A stretch of 28,078 bases of DNA, from positions 1-28,078 of IMG/VR virus record IMGVR_UViG_3300043444_000406; one strand, given 5' to 3'. The position numbers were made by a program, and so were the translations under genes. Of the stretch, positions 1 to 8,700 are shown piece after piece. Below the pieces are notes generated by a model. The model made no database searches. It was not told where the DNA came from and worked only from the letters and a program-made list of their open reading frames with translations. This DNA comes from a virus. The number at the start of each line of letters is the position of its first letter. Positions within the stretch are counted from its first letter, which is position 1.

Positions 1-915
1 CCAGTCCTATTCGGTGGAGATGTTTACAACATTCCATCTGGAGACTATGACGAGTACTCAGAGCTTGTCTCTGACGGTATGTCTCCAGAATCTCGAATCA
101 AGCTTCGCGGTCGACCTGTAACCAAGGTCCACTCTATCCGCAACAAGAACGGCGCATTCCTAAGCCCCTCTCAGTACTACCTAGTTGACCACTCGACTAT
201 TCACATTGTTGCTGGCACCCCATGGACTCCGTGCAACACCGAGATTACTTACAGCTACGGATACGCTCCCCCTACGGCAGGAAAAATGGCAGCCCGCACT
301 TTGGCTCTAGAGTTTGCAAAGCTCTGGGCAGGAGACGACGACTGCATGCTTCCTCAGCGTGTGACATCGGTTTCCCGTCAAGGCGTCTCCTACACGATTC
401 TCGACCAACAAGATTTTATCGCCGAACTCCGCACTGGTCTTTATGCTGTTGACCTATTTTTGAAATCAGTTAATCCTGACGGAGCTCGCGCCAAAGCAAA
501 GGTGTTCTCGGTAGACACTCCACGTGCTCGTCGTTACACACCTAAGGCCAACGTCTACACGACCAACACATTGACTGATGTCATTATTCAACGAGGAACG
601 ACAGGCACCATCACTATCCCTCTAGCCAATCTAGACGCGACATTCATTGTTACTGAAGACGACTGGAACACTAGCGCTACAGTGCGAAACTGGGCAGGAA
701 CCAAATCAGTTACAGTCAGCGGGTCTACCAGTGTGAACACATCGGCTAACACAATAACCGTCACCATTCCCTACACCAACGTAATTTCCACTATTGGTAT
801 GGCGGACCCCGGAACTTACGACATCTACGCAAGTCGGCCAGACTTGTCGGACCCAACTATTGACGAAGTAGTTCTAGTCAAGTCATCAAATCTTGTAGTC
901 AACCTGACTGCATAG
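1..915 (+). CDS. Head-tail connector/adaptor protein with C-terminal Ig-like domain (5' partial)
   Basis: The reading frame is open from base 1, so the true start is upstream and the ATG at 79 is internal; 304 residues are visible. The first ~180 visible residues resemble siphovirus head-tail adaptors (gp6/gp15-like): a beta-rich segment (SRIKLRGRPVTKVHSI) followed by helices (MAARTLALEFAKLW) and an RQGVSYT...D motif. Such proteins bind below the portal and join the tail to the filled head. The last ~110 residues (after RRYTPKANVY) form a Thr/Val-rich beta domain (TVTIPYTNV, DPGTYDIYAS) resembling the Ig-like domains added to many tailed-phage structural proteins, which may bind surface glycans. 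The order before tail-terminator-like and gp10-like genes fits the connector role. The domain assignment comes from sequence character only; the adaptor call is moderately sure, the Ig-like call less so. Confidence 0.62.
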   Translation, partial: PVLFGGDVYNIPSGDYDEYSELVSDGMSPESRIKLRGRPVTKVHSIRNKNGAFLSPSQYYLVDHSTIHIVAGTPWTPCNTEITYSYGYAPPTAGKMAARTLALEFAKLWAGDDDCMLPQRVTSVSRQGVSYTILDQQDFIAELRTGLYAVDLFLKSVNPDGARAKAKVFSVDTPRARRYTPKANVYTTNTLTDVIIQRGTTGTITIPLANLDATFIVTEDDWNTSATVRNWAGTKSVTVSGSTSVNTSANTITVTIPYTNVISTIGMADPGTYDIYASRPDLSDPTIDEVVLVKSSNLVVNLTA

Positions 916-964
916 GCTTACAATAGAAGTAAGTTAAATAATAACTAATCGAGAAGAGGACCAA
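916..964 (+). promoter_or_regulatory. AT-rich leader with strong ribosome binding site, possible promoter
   Basis: This 49-base gap is AT-rich (TTAAATAATAACTAAT) in an otherwise balanced region and ends in GAGAAGAGGA, a strong Shine-Dalgarno sequence just before the ATG at 965. A TTACAA at 918-923 could be a -35 element, but no good -10 hexamer lies at 16-18 bases from it. The RBS is convincing; a promoter is only possible. Confidence 0.3.
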
Positions 965-1138
965 ATGTCTGAGATTATGACCAACTTCCGCGCTGTTGAC
1001 ATGCCGGGCGCTGCTAAGCCAGCTGAGGTTGCACCTAAGAAGGTTGCACCTAAGAAGGTTGCGCCTAAGGTCGAGCCAGTTGCAGTTGTCGAAGAGCCAG
1101 TTGCAGTTGTCGAAGCTGAAGAGCCAGCAGGAGAGTAG
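965..1138 (+). CDS. 57-residue Lys/Ala/Pro/Glu repeat protein
   Basis: A small gene of 57 residues with a strong RBS (GAGAAGAGGA), lying between the connector and the tail terminator. The N-terminus (MSEIMTNFRAVDMPGAAK) is ordinary. The rest is low complexity: VAPKK units, then two EPVAVVE units, ending acidic (AEEPAGE), so charge runs from basic to acidic. At DNA level the gene holds a 15-base tandem unit (about 2.8 copies, 1028-1069) and a perfect 21-base duplication (1073-1114), both in multiples of three, so the frame survives copy-number change. Small Ala/Pro/Lys-rich proteins occur in actinophage structural operons, but I do not recognise this one. It is probably an unstructured structural or assembly accessory; the function is unknown. 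Confidence 0.72.
   Translation: MSEIMTNFRAVDMPGAAKPAEVAPKKVAPKKVAPKVEPVAVVEEPVAVVEAEEPAGE
1028..1114 (+). repeat. In-frame tandem repeats (15-base and 21-base units)
   Basis: GTTGCACCTAAGAAG occurs at 1028-1042 and 1043-1057 with a 12-base partial copy differing by one base at 1058-1069. A 21-base unit then occurs as two identical copies at 1073-1093 and 1094-1114. Both lie inside the 57-residue gene and preserve its frame. Confidence 0.95.
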
Positions 1139-1143
1139 CTCCT

Positions 1144-1650
1144 ATGTCACTTCCTTTTAGACTGTCCGATGTCTCTGAGGATGCCTTAAACCTTAAAACG
1201 TTGCTGGATGGTGTCCTAGAGAAAGTCTGTGACACCTTTCAGTCATACAACGTTCCCCTCCCCAGTAGGCAATACTGGACAATGGGTCAACCTGCGCTCG
1301 ATTGCGAGCAACTGGTTGTCTCTTTTATCCAGATGTATTTGGGTGTTCCTGGGGACCAAGCTACGACACCTCAGCGGTGCCATGTACCGCGCACCGCTGT
1401 CGTACAGATTCAACTATCTCGAGCCATACCTGTAGTTGGTCAAAACGGTAAACCGCCATCAGGAAACAAAATTGAAGAAGGCTCGTACGCATCCGCCGTC
1501 GATGCTTGGGTTTTGATGGAGTCAATCAACCAGCTCGACCAGTGGGATAGCACGGGTTTTGGTCTCGGTGTTATCGCTACCCTTGACATGATTGGACCAG
1601 AGGGCGGGTTCACTACGACAAACCTACAGTTGACGATAGCGGTCCCGTAA
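1144..1650 (+). CDS. Probable tail terminator / head-tail joining protein
   Basis: A protein of 168 residues that starts five bases after the previous stop, with GGAGAG upstream. An N-terminal helix (LKTLLDGVLEKVCDTFQSY) is followed by a segment common in actinophage tail terminators and stoppers (DCEQLVVSFIQMYLGVPG). The C-terminal half is a beta-rich part ending GPEGGFTTTNLQLTIAVP. Tail terminators cap the tail tube and bind the neck. Position fits: after the connector, beside a gp10-like protein and before the assembly chaperones. A stopper protein is the main alternative. The call rests on position and general character, not on a diagnostic motif. Confidence 0.55.
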   Translation: MSLPFRLSDVSEDALNLKTLLDGVLEKVCDTFQSYNVPLPSRQYWTMGQPALDCEQLVVSFIQMYLGVPGDQATTPQRCHVPRTAVVQIQLSRAIPVVGQNGKPPSGNKIEEGSYASAVDAWVLMESINQLDQWDSTGFGLGVIATLDMIGPEGGFTTTNLQLTIAVP

Positions 1651-2060
1651 TGGCTGATGTTCATCTAGAAGTACACCTAGACAAAGTTAAGCTACATAAA
1701 TTTCTCAATACTCCGTACTCAGGAGATAAAGAGGACCTTTGGTTCCACATGGAGAAGGCTATGCTCGAGGCTGTCGCTGGGGCAAAGCGAAAAGCGGGCG
1801 TAAAAACTGGAAGACTTCGTCGAAACATAACTGGTCGCCATCTAGGCAATTTTACGGGTCAATATGTGACCGTCGGTGCTGACGTGCCTTACGCACTTCT
1901 ACACCACGAGGGCACTAAGCCTCACGTAATTCTCCCGTCCAATGGAAGATTTTTACGCTTCCAAAAAGGGTCTCAGGTCGTATTCACCGAACGTGTATTC
2001 CATCCCGGAACTAAGCCAAACCCGTACTTACGGTCCCAGTTGATACATTTTAGGTTCTAG
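1650..2060 (+). CDS. HK97 gp10-like neck/minor structural protein
   Basis: A protein of 136 residues whose ATG overlaps the previous stop (TAATG at 1648-1652), suggesting translational coupling. It shows the gp10-like pattern: an N-terminal helix ending KRKAGVKTGRLRRNI, then a beta segment with VTVGADVPYALLHHEGTKPH, then a C-terminal NPYLRSQL helix. In HK97-type phages these proteins sit at the head-tail joint or act in tail completion. The V.YA...HEGT.PH pattern is the strongest support. It is followed by the tail assembly chaperones, with no major tail tube gene between. Confidence 0.75.
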   Translation: MADVHLEVHLDKVKLHKFLNTPYSGDKEDLWFHMEKAMLEAVAGAKRKAGVKTGRLRRNITGRHLGNFTGQYVTVGADVPYALLHHEGTKPHVILPSNGRFLRFQKGSQVVFTERVFHPGTKPNPYLRSQLIHFRF

Positions 2061-2149
2061 TTACGGAAGTCACTTTGTTATTTTCAGAGTAGAATAATAG
2101 AGAGGGCATTGCCTTCAAACCATACTCATACAACGAGAAAGATAACAAC
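2061..2149 (+). promoter_or_regulatory. 89-base gap before the chaperone gene, weak promoter candidate
   Basis: This gap holds TAGAAT at 2091-2096 as a possible -10 element, with no convincing -35 at the right distance, and GAGAAAG as RBS before the ATG at 2150. No stable hairpin is obvious. Its length is unusual in this compact operon and it marks where a major tail protein gene would normally stand. Confidence 0.25.
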
Positions 2150-2485
2150 ATGACCAGATTCAAAGACTTTGGCTCGGGCTCGGGCTCGGTTCCAAAAGAA
2201 GCACCAGTGTTTAAGCTTCATGGCGAAGAGTTTATCTGCAAGCCAGCCATTCAGGGTAAGGTCCTCTTGAGCCTTGCCGCAAACAGCTCGAGCGAAGACC
2301 CTTCGAAGGCCGCTGGAGTTATTGATGATTTCTTCGGCTATGTATTGACAGAAGAGAGCTCGACTCGATTCCAGTCTCTACTGGTTGACCCAGACCGAAT
2401 TGTCTCGGTTGAAACACTAAGCGACATTGTTGCTTGGCTAGTTGAAGAATACACCAGCCGCCCAAATCAGCAGCCAGAGGCTTAG
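2150..2485 (+). CDS. Tail assembly chaperone, short product (G-like)
   Basis: A protein of 111 residues made by normal translation. Siphoviruses place two overlapping chaperone frames just before the tape measure; the short product (lambda G-like) and the frameshifted long product (G-T) coat the tape measure during tail assembly. The body is small and acidic (FKLHGEEFICKPAIQGKVLL, then helical DDFFGYVLTEESS), as in actinophage chaperones. The upstream GAGAAAG RBS supports the start. The frameshift site lies 19 bases before its stop. Identification rests on position, size and the slippery sequence, which together are strong. Confidence 0.85.
   Translation: MTRFKDFGSGSGSVPKEAPVFKLHGEEFICKPAIQGKVLLSLAANSSSEDPSKAAGVIDDFFGYVLTEESSTRFQSLLVDPDRIVSVETLSDIVAWLVEEYTSRPNQQPEA
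2461..2467 (+). promoter_or_regulatory. Programmed -1 ribosomal frameshift site (slippery CCCAAAT)
   Basis: The heptamer reads C CCA AAT in the frame of the 111-residue chaperone, matching X XXY YYZ exactly. Slipping back one base gives CCC AAA and joins, without any intervening stop, the frame holding the 2557-2844 segment. The zero frame ends 16 bases after the heptamer. Pro and Asn are decoded before the slip. Confidence 0.85.
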
Positions 2486-2844
2486 CCGACTGGGCAGTTA
2501 ACCTCTGGCCCTACATAAATGGAAAGGCCCTGAATAACGGAATAGACCTAGCCGAGATGGAAGTCTCGTCGATGTTGGATATCATTCATTACTACTTTGA
2601 GGATGACAACAGTAGATACGAGTCAGGCGAACATGCCGAAGCCGTCTCGAAAATGAGAACCCAACTCTATGGTTTATATGGTTATCAGTACAACTACAAA
2701 ATAACAGCGAAGAAGCAAGGTGGACAAAGTGGTGGTTTTGATGGAGCTCCTTCAGGAGCAGTCAAGCCTTACATTCCTCCGACTGAATTCGACCCAGACT
2801 CTATCGACCCGTTCGGTGGAGTTCTAGACCAGCCGCTTAGATAG
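2467..2844 (+). CDS. Tail assembly chaperone, -1 frameshift extension (T-like)
   Basis: This -1 frame is open from the slippery site to the stop at 2842-2844 and adds 125 residues, making a ~231-residue fusion. It begins SAARGLADWAVNLWPYINGK, then LAEMEVSSMLDIIHYYFEDD, and ends PFGGVLDQPLR. The ATG at 2557 lacks a ribosome binding site and sits mid-domain (within LAEMEVSSMLD), so it is not a separate start. The long form is thought to recruit tail tube protein to the tape measure. The stop is followed by GAGGAGGTGA, the RBS of the tape measure gene. Confidence 0.85.
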   Translation, partial: SAARGLADWAVNLWPYINGKALNNGIDLAEMEVSSMLDIIHYYFEDDNSRYESGEHAEAVSKMRTQLYGLYGYQYNYKITAKKQGGQSGGFDGAPSGAVKPYIPPTEFDPDSIDPFGGVLDQPLR

Positions 2845-2866
2845 AAGTTCCTGAGGAGGTGACCCC

Positions 2867-5713
2867 GTGGCAGTTGTAGGTGAGGCGCATATTGTCGTCA
2901 AGGCAATTACCACGGGCGTCGCCGAAGAAATCCAAAGGGCAATTGCCTCCGCCTCTTCTAACGTTCGTAAAGAAGGGCAGAAACTAGGGGAAAGCTTCTC
3001 TGACGGTTTTAAGCGCGGTAGCTCTCGCGGTAAAAACCCCTTCAAAAAGCTATTCGATGCCGACGCCGCTGAAAAAGCGCGCCAGCAATTTGCTCGCCTC
3101 CAAAAAGGTGGAATGTCGGTTCAAACCGCAATCGGTACACTGGCAGGCTCAATCGGCTCATTAGTCGTATCACTGGGAGCTCTTATTGGCTCCGCGGGTG
3201 GAGCTGCCGCATCCCTAGTCGCTGTGGGCGGTGCTGCCATCGGCGCTGGTATCGGCATGAAGCTTGCTGGTATGGCGTTGGGCGGCGTAACTGGTCCTAT
3301 GAAGCAGGTCGGTAAAGCTGCTGGCGGTACCAAGAAAACCATTGCTGAACTTCGTGAAGAGATGCAGCAGCTGCGTTTTGACGCCGAAGAAGCGGCTCTT
3401 TCCGAAAAAGAAGCTGCGTTAAACCTTGAAAAAGCTCGTGAAAACTTGGCACGAGTTCAAGACTTGCCGCCAAACTCGATGGCCCGCCGTGAAGCTGAGC
3501 TGGCATATCAGCAGGCAGACCTTTCGCTACGTCGCGCAATTGACCGCAACAACGACCTTCAAGAAGAAATTCAAAACGGACCTAAGAAGGCAGCGGGCGC
3601 TGCTGGCACTGACCCCTACGCTGGTCTGACTAAAAGCCAAAAAGACTTTGCAAAAACGCTTGTAGAACTCAAGCCTAAATTTGATGACCTAAAAGAAGCC
3701 GTCGCGAGTGGGTTCCTCCCCATCCTCGGCGACCAGATTGACACCCTATTCGGTGACAACTACCCGACGCTTCTCCGCATGTTTACGGGAATGGGAGCTG
3801 CGCTCGGAGATGCCACCGAGAAGGTATTCGGGTTTGTTAACAGTTCCGAAGGCATGCGACTTTTTGAGACACTTTTTAAAAACTCTGAGGGTGTTGTCCG
3901 AGACCTAGGTGATGTACTGGCTGGAGCCTTGCAGGCAGCTCTAAAACTTCTAGAAGCTGCGGCTCCAATTACTGAAGAGTTCACTGGCTGGTTGGTAGAT
4001 AGCCTAGATACTTTTAACAAGTTTCTAGATAAGTCCAAAGGCAACGGAGAGTTAGCAGAGTTCTTCACAAACTCGGCCAATGCCGCTAAGCGTTTCGGTG
4101 ACATCTTTGGAAACATCTTCTCTGGATTCGGCGCACTAATAAGTGATTCGGTAAAGCCGGGTTCTGGTGGCGACGACTTACTAAAGTGGCTCACCACCGC
4201 CACCTCGGGTTTTGCAAACATGGGCAAGGACCCCGGTTTTTCCGAGTTTATGGATAAGTCCACCGCAAACGCCATCAAGATGTTTGATGCTCTTGGTGAC
4301 ATTATCGGCATCATTGTTGGGATGGCGGATGACCCAGCGGTCGGGCAGTTTTGGGACACCATCGCGGGAGCTGCTGACCCGCTAAAGCGACTACTAGAGA
4401 ACGGTGCTGCCGCGGGCGATGAGATGGCTGGACTAATTGTCTCGCTCACCGAAGTTGCCGCTGCTTTTGGTGACCAGGGGCAGCTAGAAGCATTCTTTGG
4501 TACCCTTCGCGATATTGCAAAGACTGTTGCAGACTTCTTGAATCAGGAGCAAGTCAAACAGTTCCTCAACTTCCTCGGCCCAGTTGTCGGTACTATGTTG
4601 GCGTTTGGAACCGCGATTAAGTTAAGCAGCTTCTACTTTAAAGCTCTGCTTGGAACATTCAACATGTTCGCAGCCCCGTTTAAGTTCTTCTTTGCTAAAG
4701 ACGCCGCGACTGGCTTAACTAAGTTTGGCGGAATGCTTAAGAGTGTCAAGAGCGGCCTCGAGACAATTGCACTAAAGGCGATGTATGCGAAAGATGCAAT
4801 TGTCAAAGGTTTCAACATTGCAAAAACTGGTGCCATAAATCTAGCCAAGGGCATTGGTAGTGTAACAAAAGCACTAGTTCTTCAAGGTATCGAAATTGCC
4901 AAGAACATCGGAAAATGGATTGCCCAGAAAGCCGCGGTTGTAGCATCTACCATCGCCCAAACCGCGATGAGAATAGCTACCGCGATTGCTACTGGAGTTC
5001 AGGCAGCCTTCAACGCCGTGATGGCCCTAAACCCGATTTACCTAATCGTTGCTGGTGTTCTGGCTCTTGTTGCGGCTCTCGTCTGGTTCTTTACTCAGAC
5101 TGAGCTAGGCCAAGAAATCTGGGCAAACTTCACTGCCTTCCTAGCAGAGGCGTGGAACAACATTGTTAACTTCTTTGTTGATACTTGGAACGGTTTTGTT
5201 ACAATGTTCCAAACTGCTGTAGGCGCGATTGGAGAGTTCTTCGGTAATGCCTTCCGCGTTGTTGGGGATATATTCAGAGGCTACATCAACTTCTGGATTG
5301 GCCTAGTTGAAGGCTTTGTTAACTTCTTTATTCGCGGCATCAACATGATTATCGACGCTCTAGGCACACTGAGAATGGATATTCCCGACTGGGTACCGCT
5401 GGTCGGTGGACAGACGTGGGGTATTAACATTCCCCGTATTCCAGAACTTCGTCTACCTCGTCTAGCCGAGGGTGGTGTGGTTATGCCATCCGCTGGCGGA
5501 ACCATTGCTCAAATTGCGGAGGCTGGTCGTCCAGAGCGTGTTGAACCTCTTGACGAAAACGGTATGTCGAAGCGTGACAAAGAACTTATGAAACAGATGG
5601 GTAGCGGAGTAAACATCACTGTCAACCCATCCGCTGGTATGGATGAAACTGAGCTTGCACACACTGTATCTAGATTGCTCGCGTTCCAGATGCGAGCTGG
5701 AGGCGCATACTAA
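2867..5713 (+). CDS. Tape measure protein
   Basis: A protein of 948 residues with a GTG start behind the excellent RBS GAGGAGGTGA (2853-2862). Tape measure proteins set tail length and occupy the tail lumen. At the usual ~0.15 nm per residue this predicts a tail of about 140 nm. A basic N-terminus is followed by a Gly/Ala hydrophobic stretch at ~88-142 (SIGSLVVSLGALIGSAGG), a charged coiled coil at ~156-236 (KEAALNLEKARENLARVQ), long amphipathic helices, and a second hydrophobic segment near 723-745 (IYLIVAGVLALVAALVWFF) that could enter the host membrane. The C-terminus has the frequent LAEGGVVMPSAGG pattern. No lysozyme or peptidase motif is evident. It follows the chaperones directly, and its stop overlaps the next start. 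Confidence 0.95.
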   Translation: MAVVGEAHIVVKAITTGVAEEIQRAIASASSNVRKEGQKLGESFSDGFKRGSSRGKNPFKKLFDADAAEKARQQFARLQKGGMSVQTAIGTLAGSIGSLVVSLGALIGSAGGAAASLVAVGGAAIGAGIGMKLAGMALGGVTGPMKQVGKAAGGTKKTIAELREEMQQLRFDAEEAALSEKEAALNLEKARENLARVQDLPPNSMARREAELAYQQADLSLRRAIDRNNDLQEEIQNGPKKAAGAAGTDPYAGLTKSQKDFAKTLVELKPKFDDLKEAVASGFLPILGDQIDTLFGDNYPTLLRMFTGMGAALGDATEKVFGFVNSSEGMRLFETLFKNSEGVVRDLGDVLAGALQAALKLLEAAAPITEEFTGWLVDSLDTFNKFLDKSKGNGELAEFFTNSANAAKRFGDIFGNIFSGFGALISDSVKPGSGGDDLLKWLTTATSGFANMGKDPGFSEFMDKSTANAIKMFDALGDIIGIIVGMADDPAVGQFWDTIAGAADPLKRLLENGAAAGDEMAGLIVSLTEVAAAFGDQGQLEAFFGTLRDIAKTVADFLNQEQVKQFLNFLGPVVGTMLAFGTAIKLSSFYFKALLGTFNMFAAPFKFFFAKDAATGLTKFGGMLKSVKSGLETIALKAMYAKDAIVKGFNIAKTGAINLAKGIGSVTKALVLQGIEIAKNIGKWIAQKAAVVASTIAQTAMRIATAIATGVQAAFNAVMALNPIYLIVAGVLALVAALVWFFTQTELGQEIWANFTAFLAEAWNNIVNFFVDTWNGFVTMFQTAVGAIGEFFGNAFRVVGDIFRGYINFWIGLVEGFVNFFIRGINMIIDALGTLRMDIPDWVPLVGGQTWGINIPRIPELRLPRLAEGGVVMPSAGGTIAQIAEAGRPERVEPLDENGMSKRDKELMKQMGSGVNITVNPSAGMDETELAHTVSRLLAFQMRAGGAY

Positions 5714-8700
5714 TGACGATTAACCAAGGACAAGAGAATGCAATTCTCAATAAAGCCCTATCGCCTGTACCGTTCCCGCACCTAACTGGTGCTGAACTAA
5801 ATGCGGACATCGTCCTCGGCACACGTACGTTCAACACTATCGACGCCAATAATGTTGCTTGGATTCTTACAGACATTCAAGGATGGCTAACTACCCCAGA
5901 ACCAGAGTTTCCAGAGGTGTCTCGTGGTATCCAAGGTGACGGTGACTATGACGTCGACGGTCGTTACAAGGCTCGTATTATTACCCTTGCTGGCTCACTC
6001 CTAGTTCCCGACCGAACCTACATCCCCGCCGCCCAGCAGGACCTGATTGATGTCGTGGACCTAGTCCGTCGAGGTGTATGGCTTAAGTTCTTGGAGAACC
6101 CTACTCGCGCCGTCTTTGTACGCCTCAGTGGACAACCTCAGATTCAAACAATGAACCCTAGGGGTCGAATCGACTTCTCTATCGGTCTTAAGGCCGCTGA
6201 CCCTCTAAAGTATGAATGGAACGAAGACCGCTCAGACGGATACTTCTTAGCCAACGTAAAGGCTAGCAACTATGACGGTAGCGAGACTGGAGCGGTTTCG
6301 ATTACCAATAATGGAAACTACGATGTTTCGGCTATCTATGAAATCACTGGACCCATTATCGGTCCCGGAGCAAGCATCTTTAACAACGCAAACTCTGACC
6401 TTATTGAGTTTGCTCAGCCATTACGTCCCGCTAGAAACTTAACTGTTAGCAATAAATCAATGACTAATGGGGTTGTAACACTAACCCTAAACACGGTCAG
6501 TGACCTTCAGGCTGGTGACGAGCTTATGCCGCGCTTCGTGGAATCTCGCACCGTAAGCCAAGCAACCCGCACTAGTGGAAGCTCTCTAGTTACCATCACA
6601 ACGTCGGGCGGTCACGGTTTCTCTACTGGCGATACTGTGGTTTTGTCGGGGGTCAACTCGGACATCAACGGCACCGAGTACTCTATCACTCGCGTAAATA
6701 CGACAGCCTTTACATTTACCAGCGGCGCTACAACTGCCATCAGCAACACCACAGGTACGGCTTTCAACATCACCAACGACCGCTACAACGGCACGTTCAC
6801 ACTTGACAGCGTAGACTCGACAAACAATAAAGTCACATACACGACCATCTACAACGAAACGTACGCAAGCGCTACGGCGTTTTCCGCTGTTGCCTATCGC
6901 TCTCCAGACGTACTTGAGATTGACACCTACTCTCAAGAAGTTGCCCTAAACGGTGAGACCTATCAGCAGCGCTCAAAGCTGGCAACTCTGGTTGATTGGA
7001 TGAAGCTTAAGTCTGGGGCTAACGAAATCACGCTGGACGACAGTAACCAAGAGCCTATTTATGTTTACAAGGTTTCTCAGACCAACACGACAGCGACCCT
7101 AACCACTGCCACCGAGCACGGCTTTAACGTCACTGACGTTGTTCTTGTGGACAATGTCCCCGCACTCTCCAACAGCTACGACACCGCTGTTCGTCAAGCA
7201 ATCACTTCCTACAGCCAGAGCGGTACAGCAGTCACTCTAAATGTGACGGGGCACGGCTACTCGGCTGGCGACTTGGTTGTCATCTCTGGTGTAGACGCTG
7301 AAACTATTGATGGCGAGTATACAATCGCCACGGTAGCAACAAACTCGTTCACGGTTACATCAGCCTCTTCAGCTACTACATATACGACATCGTTGCCCAC
7401 TGGCTCCGCCTATGTCAAAAAGATTCTCAAGATTAGTCACTACAGCCGTTCAAGTTTTGCAGCCTACATCTACACCACAACTACTCACGGTTTATCTGTC
7501 GGAGATTACGTAGATGTGTTCGGCGTACCGTCTGGATTTGATGGTTTTGATGGTCTTCAGCAGATTGTGGCAGTGGACTCTGGGACTAACCTAATCACTC
7601 TATCTACGAGAACAGAAGCAACCGTTGCAAACACTAACGTCACTGGCGGAACTATAACCAAGCGATTCCCGATTACTGCGGTTACTCCGTACTCTTTCAG
7701 TTACGTCAACGGTGGGACAACCAACGTCAGCACCACCACTGTTAGCGCGCTGGTGTCGTCAGAAGATATTTACTCCACCCCCAGCTCCATTACCAAAGAT
7801 ACCAACGTCGTTACAGTGGTAACTACTCGTCCGCATGGCTACACTGCTAACAACTTAGTTCAGGTTGAAAACGTGGGTGCTGGATTCAATGTTGGTACTG
7901 GTGACCCAGTAGCTATCGCCAACGTTTCACGAAGTGGAACTACAGTCACCGTGAGAACCGCGGCGGCTCACTCGCTTATCGCCAATGACATAGTTCAGGT
8001 TTACGGAACATCGGTCACCGAAACTGACGTCTCCCTGAACGGAACTTACTCAGTTTTGGCAACCTCTAACAACACGCACTTTACATATACAACTCAAGAC
8101 ACTGGCACTGTTGCTACGCAGACGCAGGAGCGAGCCTTTGCCGCAAAGAAAGTACGTGTTGCGTACTACACAAAGAACGCCAGCACTAGCAACGCCTACA
8201 GTACTACCGCAGGTAACGTGGTTTGGTTCTACACAAAAACTAACCACGGTCTCGCCACTGGCGACTCTGTCTATGTCGAGAACCTGAGTTCGTCGCTAAA
8301 TGGGCTGCAGGGGACTGTCACCAACGTTAACGCGACATTCTTCCGAGTGGTATCAAACAATATCTCTCTTGTAACGACTGCAAACATTACTTCGGCAGCA
8401 GGAGGTTTTAGCGGAAATATGGTCCGTCTGAGGTTCGATGCACCGCATGGTCTATCTCGTGATGACTCAATTTGGGTAAACAGCAACACCAATTCAAGTA
8501 TCAATGGACCGAAGACCGTTGCTTTTATTTATGATGCAACCGCTATCGAGTTCGACAACGGCACAACAGCGACTGGAACTCTTAATAACACCACTAGAGG
8601 TAAGGTAGGTCGACACTACGAAACTTCTTCCGTAGCTCGCGCATACCCAATCACCAACGTAATTAACACCACAGCATTTACGTACTTCAGCCAAGAAGCC

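Noticed and set aside
2557-2844. A separate 95-residue gene after the first chaperone frame
   Set aside because: The ATG has no RBS and lies within a conserved-looking segment; the frame is open back to the slippery CCCAAAT, so it is the frameshifted part of the chaperone.
3760-4449. A 229-codon open frame on the minus strand inside the tape measure gene
   Set aside because: It is fully antisense to a convincing gene, is rich in Ser/Pro/Ala from mirror codon use, has no supporting RBS and resembles no family.
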